A DNA stretch of 16,356 nt from Ferroglobus sp964463865 (GTDB taxonomy: Archaea > Halobacteriota > Archaeoglobi > Archaeoglobales > Archaeoglobaceae), in assembly GCA_964463865.1 (NCBI GenBank), contig CAYXDX010000035.1:1-16356 (forward strand), written 5' to 3'. The translations under genes were made by a program, and so were the position numbers. Positions 6,511 through 14,455 of the stretch are shown here, one piece after another. Every line of letters starts with the position of its first letter. The first letter of the stretch is position 1. The notes beneath the pieces were generated by a model. The model ran no database searches, was not told where the DNA came from, and saw nothing but the letters and a program-made list of their open reading frames with translations.

Positions 6511-7671
6511 ATGATATGTGCCCGGTGTAAGGGCAACCTCGTCTGCGGAAGGTGTAGGTTGCTCGAGTCTCTGAGAATTTCGTATCTCCCGACTGTCGAG
6601 GGGAAGATAGAAGACCCAACCCCACCATCAATTTTTATCGGCAGAATGGGTTACCCCAAGGTCTTCGCGGGTCCGATGGTCGTTCTGTCGGAAGACGATC
6701 CCGGGAAGTTCGAAGATCCCTCGCGTTGGAAGGGTAGAGTCGAGGACGTCTTGCGGATGAGGATGAACGTCGCGAGGGGGACGAAGGTTGTAAACGTCAG
6801 AGACTTCAACGAATACGTCCTCAAAATTCAGGAGATCGCCGCGGCGAAGAAATACTTCGACGTGGAGGCTGAGGTTAGCAAGGTCGTGAGGAAACCGCTC
6901 TTCGACGACGTCGTGAATCCAGCTGGCGTTTCGGCGAGAATCGAGAAGCTGTGGATTGCCGAAAACCCGAAAATACCGCGGCCGGTGGAAAAGCTCTGGA
7001 GCGACGAGGTTAAAGCTTCTGAATCCGTTTACATTTTGCACACCAAAGGCTTCCCGACGCACTACATCCAGCGAGTATTCTCTGCGGGAATACTCGGAAT
7101 CGACAGGAAGCTCGTTCCGACGAGATGGAGCATCACAGCAGTGCACGACATCATTGGCGAAGCGATAAAGAAGGAAATCGCGGACTTCGACGTTTACGAC
7201 GAGGTAGTGGCGTTCAGCTACGAGCACTTCGGAAACAGGTTCTGCGTGATCCTCTATCCGTCGAGGTATCACTTTCAGCTCGTCGAGATCTGGATAGAGA
7301 AGAGCTTCTGGAGTCCGGAAAGCACGTGGATCGGCAGCGACTCCGAGGGGATAAAGAAGAAGAGCAAGTATTCCGAACTGTCTGGAGGGTATTACGCGGC
7401 GAGGTTGCCGGTTCTCGAACACCTGAAGAAGATTAGGAGGCAGGCGGGCGTGATAGTGGTCAGGGAGATAACCCCCGAATACTTCGCACCGCTCGGCGTG
7501 TGGGTTGTTGAGGAGGGAGTCAGGAAGGCTTTAGCCGGGAAGCCGGAGAAGTTTGGAAGTTTGAGCGAGGCGATAGACTTCGTCGCAAAAAAGTTGTCGA
7601 CGAGGAGGGAACTGTGGGAGGGGCACGTTTTCAGACAAACCTCTCTGGATCTATTCCTTCGTAGTTCCTAG
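6511..7671 (+). CDS. nreA: NreA-type archaeal DNA repair protein with C-terminal PIP box
   Basis: NreA-family proteins are archaeal and work in DNA-damage repair with the sliding clamp PCNA. The N terminus has a zinc-binding knuckle, C3-x2-C6-x5-C12-x2-C15 (CARC...CGRC). It is followed by the conserved core TPPSIFIGRMGYPKVFAGPM and VRKPLFDDVVNPAGVSARIE. The last eleven residues, QTSLDLFLRSS, contain a canonical PIP box (Q-x-x-L-x-x-F-L). I place the start at ATG 6511, two bases after the mat stop, because the zinc knuckle begins right there; the frame is open further upstream but overlaps mat. The product is 386 residues, normal for the family. The last 41 nt overlap the convergent kinase gene, so the PIP box is encoded opposite that gene's end. 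Confidence 0.9.
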   Translation: MICARCKGNLVCGRCRLLESLRISYLPTVEGKIEDPTPPSIFIGRMGYPKVFAGPMVVLSEDDPGKFEDPSRWKGRVEDVLRMRMNVARGTKVVNVRDFNEYVLKIQEIAAAKKYFDVEAEVSKVVRKPLFDDVVNPAGVSARIEKLWIAENPKIPRPVEKLWSDEVKASESVYILHTKGFPTHYIQRVFSAGILGIDRKLVPTRWSITAVHDIIGEAIKKEIADFDVYDEVVAFSYEHFGNRFCVILYPSRYHFQLVEIWIEKSFWSPESTWIGSDSEGIKKKSKYSELSGGYYAARLPVLEHLKKIRRQAGVIVVREITPEYFAPLGVWVVEEGVRKALAGKPEKFGSLSEAIDFVAKKLSTRRELWEGHVFRQTSLDLFLRSS

Positions 7672-8521
7672 CTCCAACCCTCTCGACGATCTTCGAAGCC
7701 ACGTAGTTTCCGAGCTTCCCGCAGGCTTCCAGGCTCTTCCCTTTCAGCCAGCCGTAGAGGAAGCCAGCGTTGAAAGCGTCTCCTGCGCCTGTCGTGTCAA
7801 CGGCTTTGACTCTGAACGCCTCGACGAAGTGTTCGTTTTTCCCGTCCGTTACGTAGCAGCCAGCTCCTCCGAGCTTGACGGCGACGACCCTAACGCCCAG
7901 TTCTATCAGCTCCTTCGCACCCTCCTTGTAGCTCTTGCCAGTAAGCCTCTCTATCTCCAACCTGTTCGGCAGTAGTATCGTCGTGTTCTGCAGAATCTCC
8001 ATCAACTCATCCACACCCTTCTCGGCGTAAGGCAAGCCGGGGTCGAAGCTTACCGCGTTAACTTCTTTCGCGACCCTTTTCTGGCTTTCGAACGAGTCCG
8101 TCCCGTTCTTGCATATGAACGAGGTCATGTGGACTATTTCCGCTTCCTCTATCAGCTCTCTGTTGACTTCCTCGTATCTTATCGTGTCGTTCACGCCCGG
8201 ATCCACAAGTATCGCCCTGTTGCCGTCTTTGTCCACGAGGATTATCGCCTGTCCGCTTCTGCCCTCGGCTTTGATTATTCCCGACAGGTTTACCCCTCTC
8301 CTTTCGAAGTCTTCGAGCAGAACTTTTCCCTCAGCGTCGTTTCCGACCTTTCCTATGTATCCCGTTTCGACGCCGAAGCTCGCGAGCCCCGATATCGTAT
8401 TCGCTGCGCTCCCTCCTGGGTGGAATTCGACGTCGATGACGTAGCTCTCCTCGTCCCTCCCGGGAATTCTCTCGACAAGGTATATCTTGTCGAGGTTTAA
8501 CGCCCCGAATCCGACGATCAT
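7631..8521 (-). CDS. PfkB-family (ribokinase-like) sugar or nucleoside kinase
   Basis: This 296-residue protein transfers phosphate from ATP to a hydroxyl of a small sugar or nucleoside in the cytoplasm. The ribokinase fold is shown by the start MIVGFGALNLDKIYLVERIP, the substrate-side motif GGSAANT (36-42), the central LLPNRLEIERLTG segment, and the anion-hole signature DTTGAGDAFNAGF (242-254) with catalytic base Asp248. It lacks features that would name one substrate; nucleoside kinase, ribokinase or fructose kinase are all possible. Its ATG overlaps the TGA of the upstream HAD gene (ATGA), which implies translational coupling. Its 3' end overlaps nreA by 41 nt in convergent orientation. 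Length and motifs are complete. Confidence 0.9.
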   Translation of the reverse strand: MIVGFGALNLDKIYLVERIPGRDEESYVIDVEFHPGGSAANTISGLASFGVETGYIGKVGNDAEGKVLLEDFERRGVNLSGIIKAEGRSGQAIILVDKDGNRAILVDPGVNDTIRYEEVNRELIEEAEIVHMTSFICKNGTDSFESQKRVAKEVNAVSFDPGLPYAEKGVDELMEILQNTTILLPNRLEIERLTGKSYKEGAKELIELGVRVVAVKLGGAGCYVTDGKNEHFVEAFRVKAVDTTGAGDAFNAGFLYGWLKGKSLEACGKLGNYVASKIVERVGARNYEGIDPERFV

Positions 8522-9462
8522 CCGAGTTCACCTGCCTTTCCTCTCAACTTCTTCCTCATTTTTTCCGACCTCTCGACGACCTCTTCGTCGGCTTCGAAGT
8601 ATATTTCCGTCCTCTTTAGTTTTTCGAGTAACTCGTGATTCGAACTTTCGTAGTTCAAAACGGCTTCGATCCCTCCGCTGAGATACAGATCTACCACCAG
8701 CGCCTCGCTGAAAGCTGTTTCGCTGACTATTATCACGTTCGCCTCCTTCACGGCGAACTCGTTCCCGTTAAAGGAGACTGCCAGACCCCTTTCCCTGGCG
8801 TATCTGAGCATCTCCACGTCCGATATGCTGTCCCCTATCGCGATCACTCTGTCCTCTCCGTAGCTTTCCGCTATCTTCCTCTTCTCCCTCGCGTCAACCA
8901 CTTTCACGCTCTCGAGAACTTCCCTGAACGGCGTTTTTTTGAGCTCCTTGAAAAGATCGTCAAGAAACCTGACAGCCTCTTCGTCAGGATTTTTCGGGTC
9001 GATGTCCGGGAGAGAAGCTATCTCGTCTACTTTTTCGATCAGCCACCTCTTCCACCTTTCGTCGATGTCGAAAATCTCTGGATCGAAATACGTGCCGTGA
9101 AGGTTTCCTCTCACTCCGAGCATTTTCGCTGTGACGTCCAAGTATCTCTGGTAGCTCGTCGAGATTACCACTGCCTCGTATTTCGAGCAGAGGAACTGCA
9201 TAGCTTCCTTAGAATCTGGAACGAACCTCGCGAGGTCCTTGCTGATTTTTTCAATCTCTTCGTTTCTCAGGTCGGCGGCGACGAGGAAGGGGGCTATCAG
9301 CTTCAGAGTGCTTCCCGCCGAACCTCTGCCTTTTAGCATCAGGTAATCGTCGTATTGGCTCAACCTCTCGAAGAACTCTCCGTTGTTGAACACGGCCAAG
9401 CAGAGTTCGTAGGCGATGTCGTTGAGTATCCACGGCCCTTCCCAGTCCGTAAAAAATCTCAT
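8518..9462 (-). CDS. HAD-superfamily protein, EhaR-like
   Basis: This 314-residue protein has all four HAD motifs. Motif I is FFTDWEGPW with nucleophile Asp6; the second acid is Glu8 instead of the usual Asp. Motif II is VVISTS (Ser/Thr 101-103). Motif III is a Lys in DAREKRK (194 or 196). Motif IV is AIGDSISDVEML with Asp211 and Asp215. The start DWEGPWILNDIAYELC and the following FFERLSQYDDYL stretch recall the archaeal family annotated as energy-converting hydrogenase A subunit R. No eha genes occur here, so that name probably reflects annotation history, not a hydrogenase role. It is likely a small-molecule phosphatase. It begins 28 nt after the CBS gene, has no Shine-Dalgarno site, and overlaps the kinase gene downstream by ATGA, suggesting a shared pathway. 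Confidence 0.8.
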   Translation of the reverse strand: MRFFTDWEGPWILNDIAYELCLAVFNNGEFFERLSQYDDYLMLKGRGSAGSTLKLIAPFLVAADLRNEEIEKISKDLARFVPDSKEAMQFLCSKYEAVVISTSYQRYLDVTAKMLGVRGNLHGTYFDPEIFDIDERWKRWLIEKVDEIASLPDIDPKNPDEEAVRFLDDLFKELKKTPFREVLESVKVVDAREKRKIAESYGEDRVIAIGDSISDVEMLRYARERGLAVSFNGNEFAVKEANVIIVSETAFSEALVVDLYLSGGIEAVLNYESSNHELLEKLKRTEIYFEADEEVVERSEKMRKKLRGKAGELG

Positions 9463-9483
9463 GAAAATAGGAGTAAACTCGGA

Positions 9484-9491
9484 CTTTAAAT
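9484..9491 (-). promoter_or_regulatory. Possible internal TATA box for the HAD-kinase pair
   Basis: On the minus strand ATTTAAAG lies about 25 nt before the HAD start codon at 9462, the spacing of a leaderless archaeal promoter. No ribosome site is present. The box overlaps the end of the CBS gene, so HAD and kinase could be expressed both with and without the upstream liv genes. The motif is short and A/T boxes are common, so the call is weak. Confidence 0.3.
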
Positions 9492-9907
9492 CATATCGAC
9501 AGCAGCGTTAACACGACCTCGTTTATCGCTTTTAAAATTCTGTGTTCGGTAAGCAGACCGACTATCTCTCCGTTCTCTTCCACGTATATCTGCTTTACTC
9601 CGTGCTTCAGAAAAGCGTCCGAAGCTTCTTTCAGCGACGCGTCCGCGCTTATCGTGATTATCGGCTTTGACATAATTTCCTCAACCTTGATTTCCCTCGG
9701 ATCGCGGCACGCGAGCAGAACTTTTCTCGTTATGCTGCCCTCGGTTATGACGCCTATCGGCTTGTCTTCTTCGTTGACGACTATCGCACACTTCATGCCT
9801 TTCTCAACCATCTTTTTCGCGGCTTCGTGAACGCTGTCGTCAGCTCTAACCTTCGTGACGTCTCTATTCATTATGTCCCTAACCTTCAACACGACCGGCA
9901 TCTTCAC
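9491..9907 (-). CDS. Two-CBS-domain protein (Bateman module)
   Basis: This 138-residue cytoplasmic protein is essentially a single pair of CBS domains, which in many proteins bind AMP, ATP or S-adenosylmethionine and act as energy sensors. Domain 1 covers about residues 8-65 (VRDIMNRDVTKVRADDSVHE through CAIVVNEEDKPIGVITEGSI). Domain 2 covers about 75-132 (VEEIMSKPIITISADASLKE through IYVEENGEIVGLLTEHRIL). The start is GTG at 9907, overlapping the livF stop as GTGA; ATG at 9901 is the alternative. No catalytic domain is attached, so it must act on a partner. Its coupling to the transporter ATPases suggests, but does not prove, regulation of uptake. Confidence 0.9.
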   Translation of the reverse strand: MKMPVVLKVRDIMNRDVTKVRADDSVHEAAKKMVEKGMKCAIVVNEEDKPIGVITEGSITRKVLLACRDPREIKVEEIMSKPIITISADASLKEASDAFLKHGVKQIYVEENGEIVGLLTEHRILKAINEVVLTLLSI

Positions 9908-10596
9908 ACCTCGAAGTAGTGCTTTTCTATATCTTCCATCTCCTCCGCACTACCCTCCTTAACTATTTCTCCTTTAATCAGAAGCGCAGCCCTGTCCGCG
10001 AGCTCGAGAGCGAGGTGAACGTTCTGCTCGACTATCAGGATCGATATGTTCGTCTCCTCCTTTATTCTCAGCAGAGCGTCCTTTATCTTCAGCAAGACTA
10101 TCGGTGCAAGGCCCATCGACGGCTCGTCGAGGAGCAGGAGCTTGGGATTCGACATCAATGCCCTGCCTATCGCGACCATCTGCTGCTCTCCGCCGCTCAT
10201 GTTCTTGACCTTGTTCTTTCTCAGCTCCTTGATCCTCGGGAACAGCGAGTAGACGAAGTCGAGTCTGTCCTCGCAACCGTCCTTGCACGCGAGGAGTAGG
10301 TTATCCTCTACGGTCATCTCCGGAAACAGCTTTCTACCTTCTGGACACACTCCAATGCCCAGCCTTATCCTCTCGTAGGGCTTCAGACCGCTTATGTCTT
10401 TCTTTTCGAAGAGTATCTCTCCTTCCGTCCTCACGAGCCCGCATATCGAGTTTATGAGCGTAGTCTTTCCAGCTCCGTTAGGGCCGAGAAGGGCGAAGAA
10501 CTCGCCTTCGTTCACTCCGAGGTTTACGCCGTGAAGTATCTGAGCCTTTCCGTAAAAAGCCTTGAGATTTTTAACTTCAAGCAACATTTCCGACAC
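9904..10596 (-). CDS. livF: Branched-chain amino-acid ABC transporter ATPase LivF
   Basis: This is one of two ATPase subunits of a Liv (HAAT-family) importer on the inner face of the membrane. The 230-residue protein has Walker A GPNGAGKT (38-45), the CPEGRKLFPEMTVEDNL segment after the Q-loop region that is characteristic of LivF, signature MSGGEQ (133-138), Walker B LLLLDEP with Glu158, and the switch region at IVEQNVHLA, where the usual His is absent as is normal for LivF. The frame starts at GTG 10596, overlapping livG by 20 nt; ATG at 10587 (MLLEVKNL) overlaps it by 11 nt and is equally plausible. Its stop overlaps the CBS gene start. Confidence 0.95.
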   Translation of the reverse strand: MSEMLLEVKNLKAFYGKAQILHGVNLGVNEGEFFALLGPNGAGKTTLINSICGLVRTEGEILFEKKDISGLKPYERIRLGIGVCPEGRKLFPEMTVEDNLLLACKDGCEDRLDFVYSLFPRIKELRKNKVKNMSGGEQQMVAIGRALMSNPKLLLLDEPSMGLAPIVLLKIKDALLRIKEETNISILIVEQNVHLALELADRAALLIKGEIVKEGSAEEMEDIEKHYFEV

Positions 10597-11278
10597 CCAG
10601 GTAAGCTTCTATGACCCTGACGTCGTTTACGATCTCTTCCGGAGTCCCCTCGCAGAGTATGTGCCCGTAGTTGAGGACTATGACCCTTTCTACGTGGTTA
10701 AAGAGTTCCTTCAGCTTGTGCTCTATTATTACGAGCGTCACGCCCTTCTCCTTCAGGTGGTCTATCGCCGAGTGCAGCTCCTGACACTCTGCCGGGCTTA
10801 AGCCAGAGAACGGCTCGTCCAGGAGGAGGATCTGCGGATCCTTAGAGAGTGCCAATGCTATGTTCAGCTTTCGCATCTCTCCTTGAGACAGGTTTTTCGC
10901 CAGAACGTCCTTTTTCTCGTAGAGCTTGAGCTCTTTCATAATCTTTTCAGCCTTTTTCATGTCCGTTCCCGCAGCTCTGAAGTTCTCCTCCACCGTCAGG
11001 TTGTGAAACACTCTGAGTATCTGAAACGTCCTCACGAGGCCCTTTCGCGCTATCCTGCTCGGCCTCAGTCCGGTGATTCTCTCTCCTCTCAGGTATACGT
11101 CACCTGCCGTGGGCTTGAGGTGACCGGATATCACGTTAAATAATGTTGTTTTTCCAGCTCCGTTAGGTCCTATTATACCGAGGCATTCTTTGTCACGAAC
11201 GGTAAACGATATATTTTCCAAAGCTACAAGTTCACCGAACTTTTTCTTTACATTTTCAACCTCAAGTATATTCTTCAT
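10577..11278 (-). CDS. livG: Branched-chain amino-acid ABC transporter ATPase LivG
   Basis: This is the partner ATPase of LivF. Counting from my start, Walker A is GPNGAGKT (37-44), the LivG-specific VRTFQILRVFHNLTVEEN segment follows, then the signature LSQGE (130-134, a common variant of LSGGQ), Walker B LLLDEPFSGLSP and the switch His in VIIEHKL. I choose ATG 11278 (MKNILEVENVKKKFG). The frame is open to an ATG at 11320, but that start would lie upstream of the TATA box at 11301-11310 and adds 14 residues the family lacks. ATG 11278 is about 27 nt from the box, right for a leaderless transcript. It is the first gene of a leftward operon livG-livF-CBS-HAD-kinase. Confidence 0.93.
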   Translation of the reverse strand: MKNILEVENVKKKFGELVALENISFTVRDKECLGIIGPNGAGKTTLFNVISGHLKPTAGDVYLRGERITGLRPSRIARKGLVRTFQILRVFHNLTVEENFRAAGTDMKKAEKIMKELKLYEKKDVLAKNLSQGEMRKLNIALALSKDPQILLLDEPFSGLSPAECQELHSAIDHLKEKGVTLVIIEHKLKELFNHVERVIVLNYGHILCEGTPEEIVNDVRVIEAYLGVGNVA

Positions 11279-11300
11279 CAAACAACTTCTCATCCTGTCG

Positions 11301-11311
11301 AAATATTTAAG
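11301..11311. promoter_or_regulatory. Shared bidirectional TATA element between livG and livJ
   Basis: AAATATTTAAG holds the self-complementary core AAATATTT and can read as a TATA box in either direction. It sits about 27 nt from the livG ATG (11278, leftward) and about 30 nt from the livJ ATG (11336, rightward). Both distances fit leaderless or nearly leaderless transcripts. No second A/T box of similar quality lies between the two genes, so both halves of the transporter probably depend on this site. Confidence 0.5.
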
Positions 11312-11335
11312 TATTTCCATGATTGTTTATTATCG

Positions 11336-12655
11336 ATGATGCGGAAGGTAGTTTTGATACTGGTCGTAGCCGCGCTACTTCTTGGCTGCGCTCAGGAGAA
11401 GCCGACACAGACTCCAACTCCAACGCCTCCGCCCGAAAAAACTCCCGTGGCTACGCCGACCGAGGAGAAATTTGGGGGTAAGAAGGAGGTCGTCATAGGC
11501 GTTATCGGACCCATGGCGCTGCCCGAAGGTCAGGCGGAGAAGAACGCCGCTATGCTTGCGGCGGAGGAGATAAACGCGAAGGGAGGAATTCTCGGCTTGC
11601 CTATCAAGATCGTCGTGGGAGACACGAAGCTGAATCCTGATACAGCTGCGTCGGAGTTCAGGAGGCTGGCAGAGGTTGAAAAGGCGGACATGATTCTCGG
11701 AGGTTTCAGCAGCGGAGTCATGAACACGATGATGGAAGTCATGGCAGAAACGAAGACCATCTTCTTGGCCGACGCCTCTTCTCCGGCTCACCCGAAGAAG
11801 GTGGCCGAGAACTACGACAAATACAAGTATTGGTTCAGGATCAGCCAGAACAACGGAACGACCTTCGCGTGGGATCTCGCCGGGATGATCGACTACCTGA
11901 AGAGCAAGGGTTACGAGGTGAAGAAGGTCTACATCATCAGGGACGAGCACGTGTGGACTGACGCGGTGATGAACGACCTCAAACCTCTGCTTGAAGAGAG
12001 GGGCATCGAGATCGTCGGAGACGTCAAGGTCGGGAGGGGATACACGGAATACGAACAGCTCCTCATAGACGCTGAAGAGAAAGGCGCCGACTTGGTTATG
12101 CCGATACTCGCTATTGCCGGAACCGGCGACGTCCTCGTGAAGCAGTGGGCCGAGTTGCAGCCGAACTACATACTTGCCGGCCACGACCTCGCGGCCATAG
12201 ACTACCAGTTCTACGACAAGACGGGCGGAGCCGCTAACTACTACATCTTCCTCGCTGATGGCGGTGTCTTAGTTACAGCCCCTCCGACGGAGATGGCCAA
12301 GCACTTCATTGAGGCGTACAAGAAGAAATACGGACACTATCCCGAGTCTCACCAGGCTTACGGAGCTTACGATGCCGTCTACATCTACAAGATGGCCGTA
12401 GAAGCCGCTTACAAGGCGGGCGAGAAGAATCCGTTCGACCCGGACGTCGTCGTTAAGTACTTAGAGAAGTTCAAGCCTGGCAACCCAGCTAAGCTTACGA
12501 GGAACGTTGCGTTCCACAAGAACCACGCCCTCGTCTGGGGAGACGAATACGTGAGGAACTGGGTGAGCCAGTGGCAGGACGGTAAGCAGTGCATACTGTA
12601 TCCGGAGACAGTCGCTACGTGTGACTTAAAACTCCCACCGTGGCTGCAGAGGTGA
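11336..12655 (+). CDS. livJ: Branched-chain amino-acid ABC transporter binding lipoprotein LivJ
   Basis: This is the extracytoplasmic receptor of the Liv importer. The 439-residue protein starts with a hydrophobic signal and a lipobox LLGC with Cys18, so it is probably a lipid-anchored lipoprotein. A Thr/Pro-rich linker (about 25-42) raises the domain off the membrane. The type I periplasmic-binding fold begins VVIGVIGPMALPEGQAEKNA, followed by AAEEINAKGGILGLPIKIVV, the standard opening of this family. DADSSPAHP-like (LADASSPAHP) and YGAYDAVYIYKMAVEAA segments are also typical. The bound ligand cannot be named; the family also binds short amides, aromatic acids and urea. The start may be ATG 11336 or 11339. 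It is divergent from livG. Confidence 0.92.
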   Translation: MMRKVVLILVVAALLLGCAQEKPTQTPTPTPPPEKTPVATPTEEKFGGKKEVVIGVIGPMALPEGQAEKNAAMLAAEEINAKGGILGLPIKIVVGDTKLNPDTAASEFRRLAEVEKADMILGGFSSGVMNTMMEVMAETKTIFLADASSPAHPKKVAENYDKYKYWFRISQNNGTTFAWDLAGMIDYLKSKGYEVKKVYIIRDEHVWTDAVMNDLKPLLEERGIEIVGDVKVGRGYTEYEQLLIDAEEKGADLVMPILAIAGTGDVLVKQWAELQPNYILAGHDLAAIDYQFYDKTGGAANYYIFLADGGVLVTAPPTEMAKHFIEAYKKKYGHYPESHQAYGAYDAVYIYKMAVEAAYKAGEKNPFDPDVVVKYLEKFKPGNPAKLTRNVAFHKNHALVWGDEYVRNWVSQWQDGKQCILYPETVATCDLKLPPWLQR

Positions 12656-12676
12656 CATTGTAAAGAATTTCCGAAA

Positions 12677-12690
12677 ATTTTTTATTTTTT
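12677..12690 (+). promoter_or_regulatory. T-rich element between livJ and livH
   Basis: The 53-nt gap between livJ and livH holds two T-runs (ATTTTTTATTTTTT). Their TTTATTTT core is about 24 nt before the livH ATG, a leaderless-promoter distance, yet the same run could act as an oligo-T terminator after livJ. Either would let the binding protein be made in excess over the permeases, a usual arrangement in ABC operons. livH has no clear Shine-Dalgarno sequence. Confidence 0.4.
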
Positions 12691-12708
12691 GTAATTTCGT
12701 GATTAAGT

Positions 12709-13566
12709 ATGATCGAAGACATTGTAAGGATCCTTATATATGGTGCGGTTATCGGTGGAATCTGGGCTCTCGTCTCTTCTGGATTCACGCTAATCTTTGG
12801 CGTTTCGAGAATTCTCAATTTTGCCCACGGAACGTTTTTCATCCTCGCAGCTTACTTTGCGATTTTCTTTTACGGGCTCGGGATCAATTATTACGTTTCT
12901 GCAATTCTTGGAGTCCTGTTGATCGGCGTTTTGGCAGTTGGGATTTACAGGTTTTTGTTATCTCCGATTCGGGAGCACGAAGTTATGGTCATAATCGTAA
13001 CTCTCGCCCTCGCCCTCCTGTTCGAACAGATAATACTGCTCACTTACGGCGAGCACGGAGTCAGTTTTCCAAGCTTCGTTCGCGGCGTCGTAAGGGTTTA
13101 CGGAGTTCCGATAACCGTCACGAGAATTTTGGCGTTGATTCTTTCTGTGGTCGTCTTGGTTCTCCTTGAGGTTTTCATAAACAAGACGAGGACGGGGAAG
13201 ATGATCAACGCGGCATCTCAAAACTACGAGGGAGCAATGCTCATTGGGATCGACGTCGAGCGAATCTTCATGATGACAATGTTCATTTCCGCGATTCTCG
13301 CCGGATTCGCCGGAATTTTCTACGCTCAGATATTCTCCGCGAATCCGTTTGCTGCTATGAAGTCTCTGATATTCGCGTTCGCCATCGTCATCCTTGGAGG
13401 GCTTGGTAGCGTTAAGGGGAGCATCGTCGCATCCTTCATCGTCGGCTACATCCTCGCGATAACCATCACGACTCTCGGAGCGAGGTGGTCTGAGTTCGTC
13501 GTCATGCTGCTGATAATCGCGATACTCGTGTTCAAACCTACCGGGTTGTTCGGGGTGGAAGAATGA
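12709..13566 (+). CDS. livH: Branched-chain amino-acid ABC transporter permease LivH
   Basis: This is one of the two membrane subunits forming the translocation path of the importer. The 285-residue protein is hydrophobic throughout, with about eight membrane segments. It opens with the family pattern GAVIGGIWALVSSGFTLIFG then VSRILNFAHGTFFI, the LNFAHG motif being diagnostic of LivH. The coupling-helix region reads NYEGAMLIGIDVERIF, the EAA-like loop that contacts an ATPase. The C terminus, FAIVILGGLGSVKGSIVASF, is also conserved. The stop overlaps the livM start (ATGA at 13563), implying coupled synthesis of the two permeases. Length is normal. Confidence 0.94.
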   Translation: MIEDIVRILIYGAVIGGIWALVSSGFTLIFGVSRILNFAHGTFFILAAYFAIFFYGLGINYYVSAILGVLLIGVLAVGIYRFLLSPIREHEVMVIIVTLALALLFEQIILLTYGEHGVSFPSFVRGVVRVYGVPITVTRILALILSVVVLVLLEVFINKTRTGKMINAASQNYEGAMLIGIDVERIFMMTMFISAILAGFAGIFYAQIFSANPFAAMKSLIFAFAIVILGGLGSVKGSIVASFIVGYILAITITTLGARWSEFVVMLLIIAILVFKPTGLFGVEE

Positions 13567-14450
13567 AGAAGAACATCTTGGTGGGGTTGATAGGACTGAT
13601 AATCGCTTTGGCACTTCCGCTGTTCGTTCCCGAGGGATACCTCTTCATGTTCGGAATGATGTTCCTGTTTTTGATCTTGGTGATAAGCTGGGACGTGATA
13701 GTCGGCTACACAGGACAAGTGAACTTAGGTCACACGGTCTTCGTCGGACTCGGAGCCTACACGGCGGCGCTGCTTCAGGTCCCGTCGAGGCTCGAAGGTC
13801 TTATACCTTTCGTGGCCTCTTTGCCTCCGCAGAACCTCTTTCTGTCTATAATCGCTGGTGGCATAATCGCTGCGCTGTTCGGCGCGGCAATAGGCGTTAT
13901 TACGCTCAGGCTGAAAGGTTACTACTTCGCCCTCGTCACCGCTATCCTTCCCCTCGTCTTCATACAGAGCGTCTACGTTTTTTCCGACGTCTTCGGTGGA
14001 GAAGAAGGTTTTTCCATCGGCCTCGAAAGAGCTCTTTCTCAGTCCATCGTCGGCAGATACTACATCGCTCTCGCGTCTTTCCTCATCTGCTTCTTCGCGA
14101 TAAGGCACATCGTCAGGAGCGACCTCGGATACAGGTTCATGGCAGTCAGAGACGACGAAGCTCTGGCGGAGTCGCTCGGAATAAACGTCGTGAAATACAA
14201 GATAATCTCGTTCACGATAAGCTCGTTCTTCGCCGGAATTGGGGGAGCGTTGATAGTTCTCTACAGAATCACGGTCGGCCCAGATTTATACGACATACCG
14301 CTGATGCTGATGATAATACTTTCAGCCGTTCTTGGCGGTCTTGGAACGCTGTACGGTCCGGTGATAGGTGGAATCATCGTTTACCTGTTAAAGAACTTCT
14401 TCCTGAAGATGGTGATCCCTCAGGCGGCGTCGATTCCCATAAACGACGAG
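13563..14450 (+). CDS. livM: Branched-chain amino-acid ABC transporter permease LivM, 3'-truncated at the join
   Basis: This is the second permease subunit. 296 codons are native. Marks are the early TM helices, VGYTGQVNLGHTVFVGLGAY (the GQxxxGH motif of LivM), TLRLKGYYFALVT, the coupling loop FMAVRDDEALAESLGINVVK, and LSAVLGGLGTLYGPVIGGII. After IPINDE (ends 14450) the frame runs on for 15 codons to TAG-free sequence ending at 14498, but those codons are antisense to pdhA and foreign. A normal LivM would carry roughly one more membrane helix. The 3' end has therefore been lost at the join, not by mutation of the gene. Confidence 0.9.
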
Positions 14451-14455
14451 CGGGG
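14448..14455. other. Junction between archaeal and alphaproteobacterial DNA
   Basis: Left of about 14450, livM reads as native archaeal protein up to IPINDE. Right of about 14452, the minus strand reads as native PdhA (IAAADFATASP). Both genes lose their 3' ends at this same point, and codon use, promoter style and gene content all change. No transposase, integrase, tRNA or direct repeat is seen at the site. A chimeric assembly or contaminant join is the simplest reading. Confidence 0.85.

Noticed and set aside
11279..11320. Longer livG start at ATG 11320
   Set aside because: It lies upstream of the TATA box needed to transcribe it, and the added residues are not part of LivG proteins.
14374..14450. 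C-terminal 25 residues of the pdhA frame as a novel tail
   Set aside because: They are antisense to native livM and appear only because of the join.
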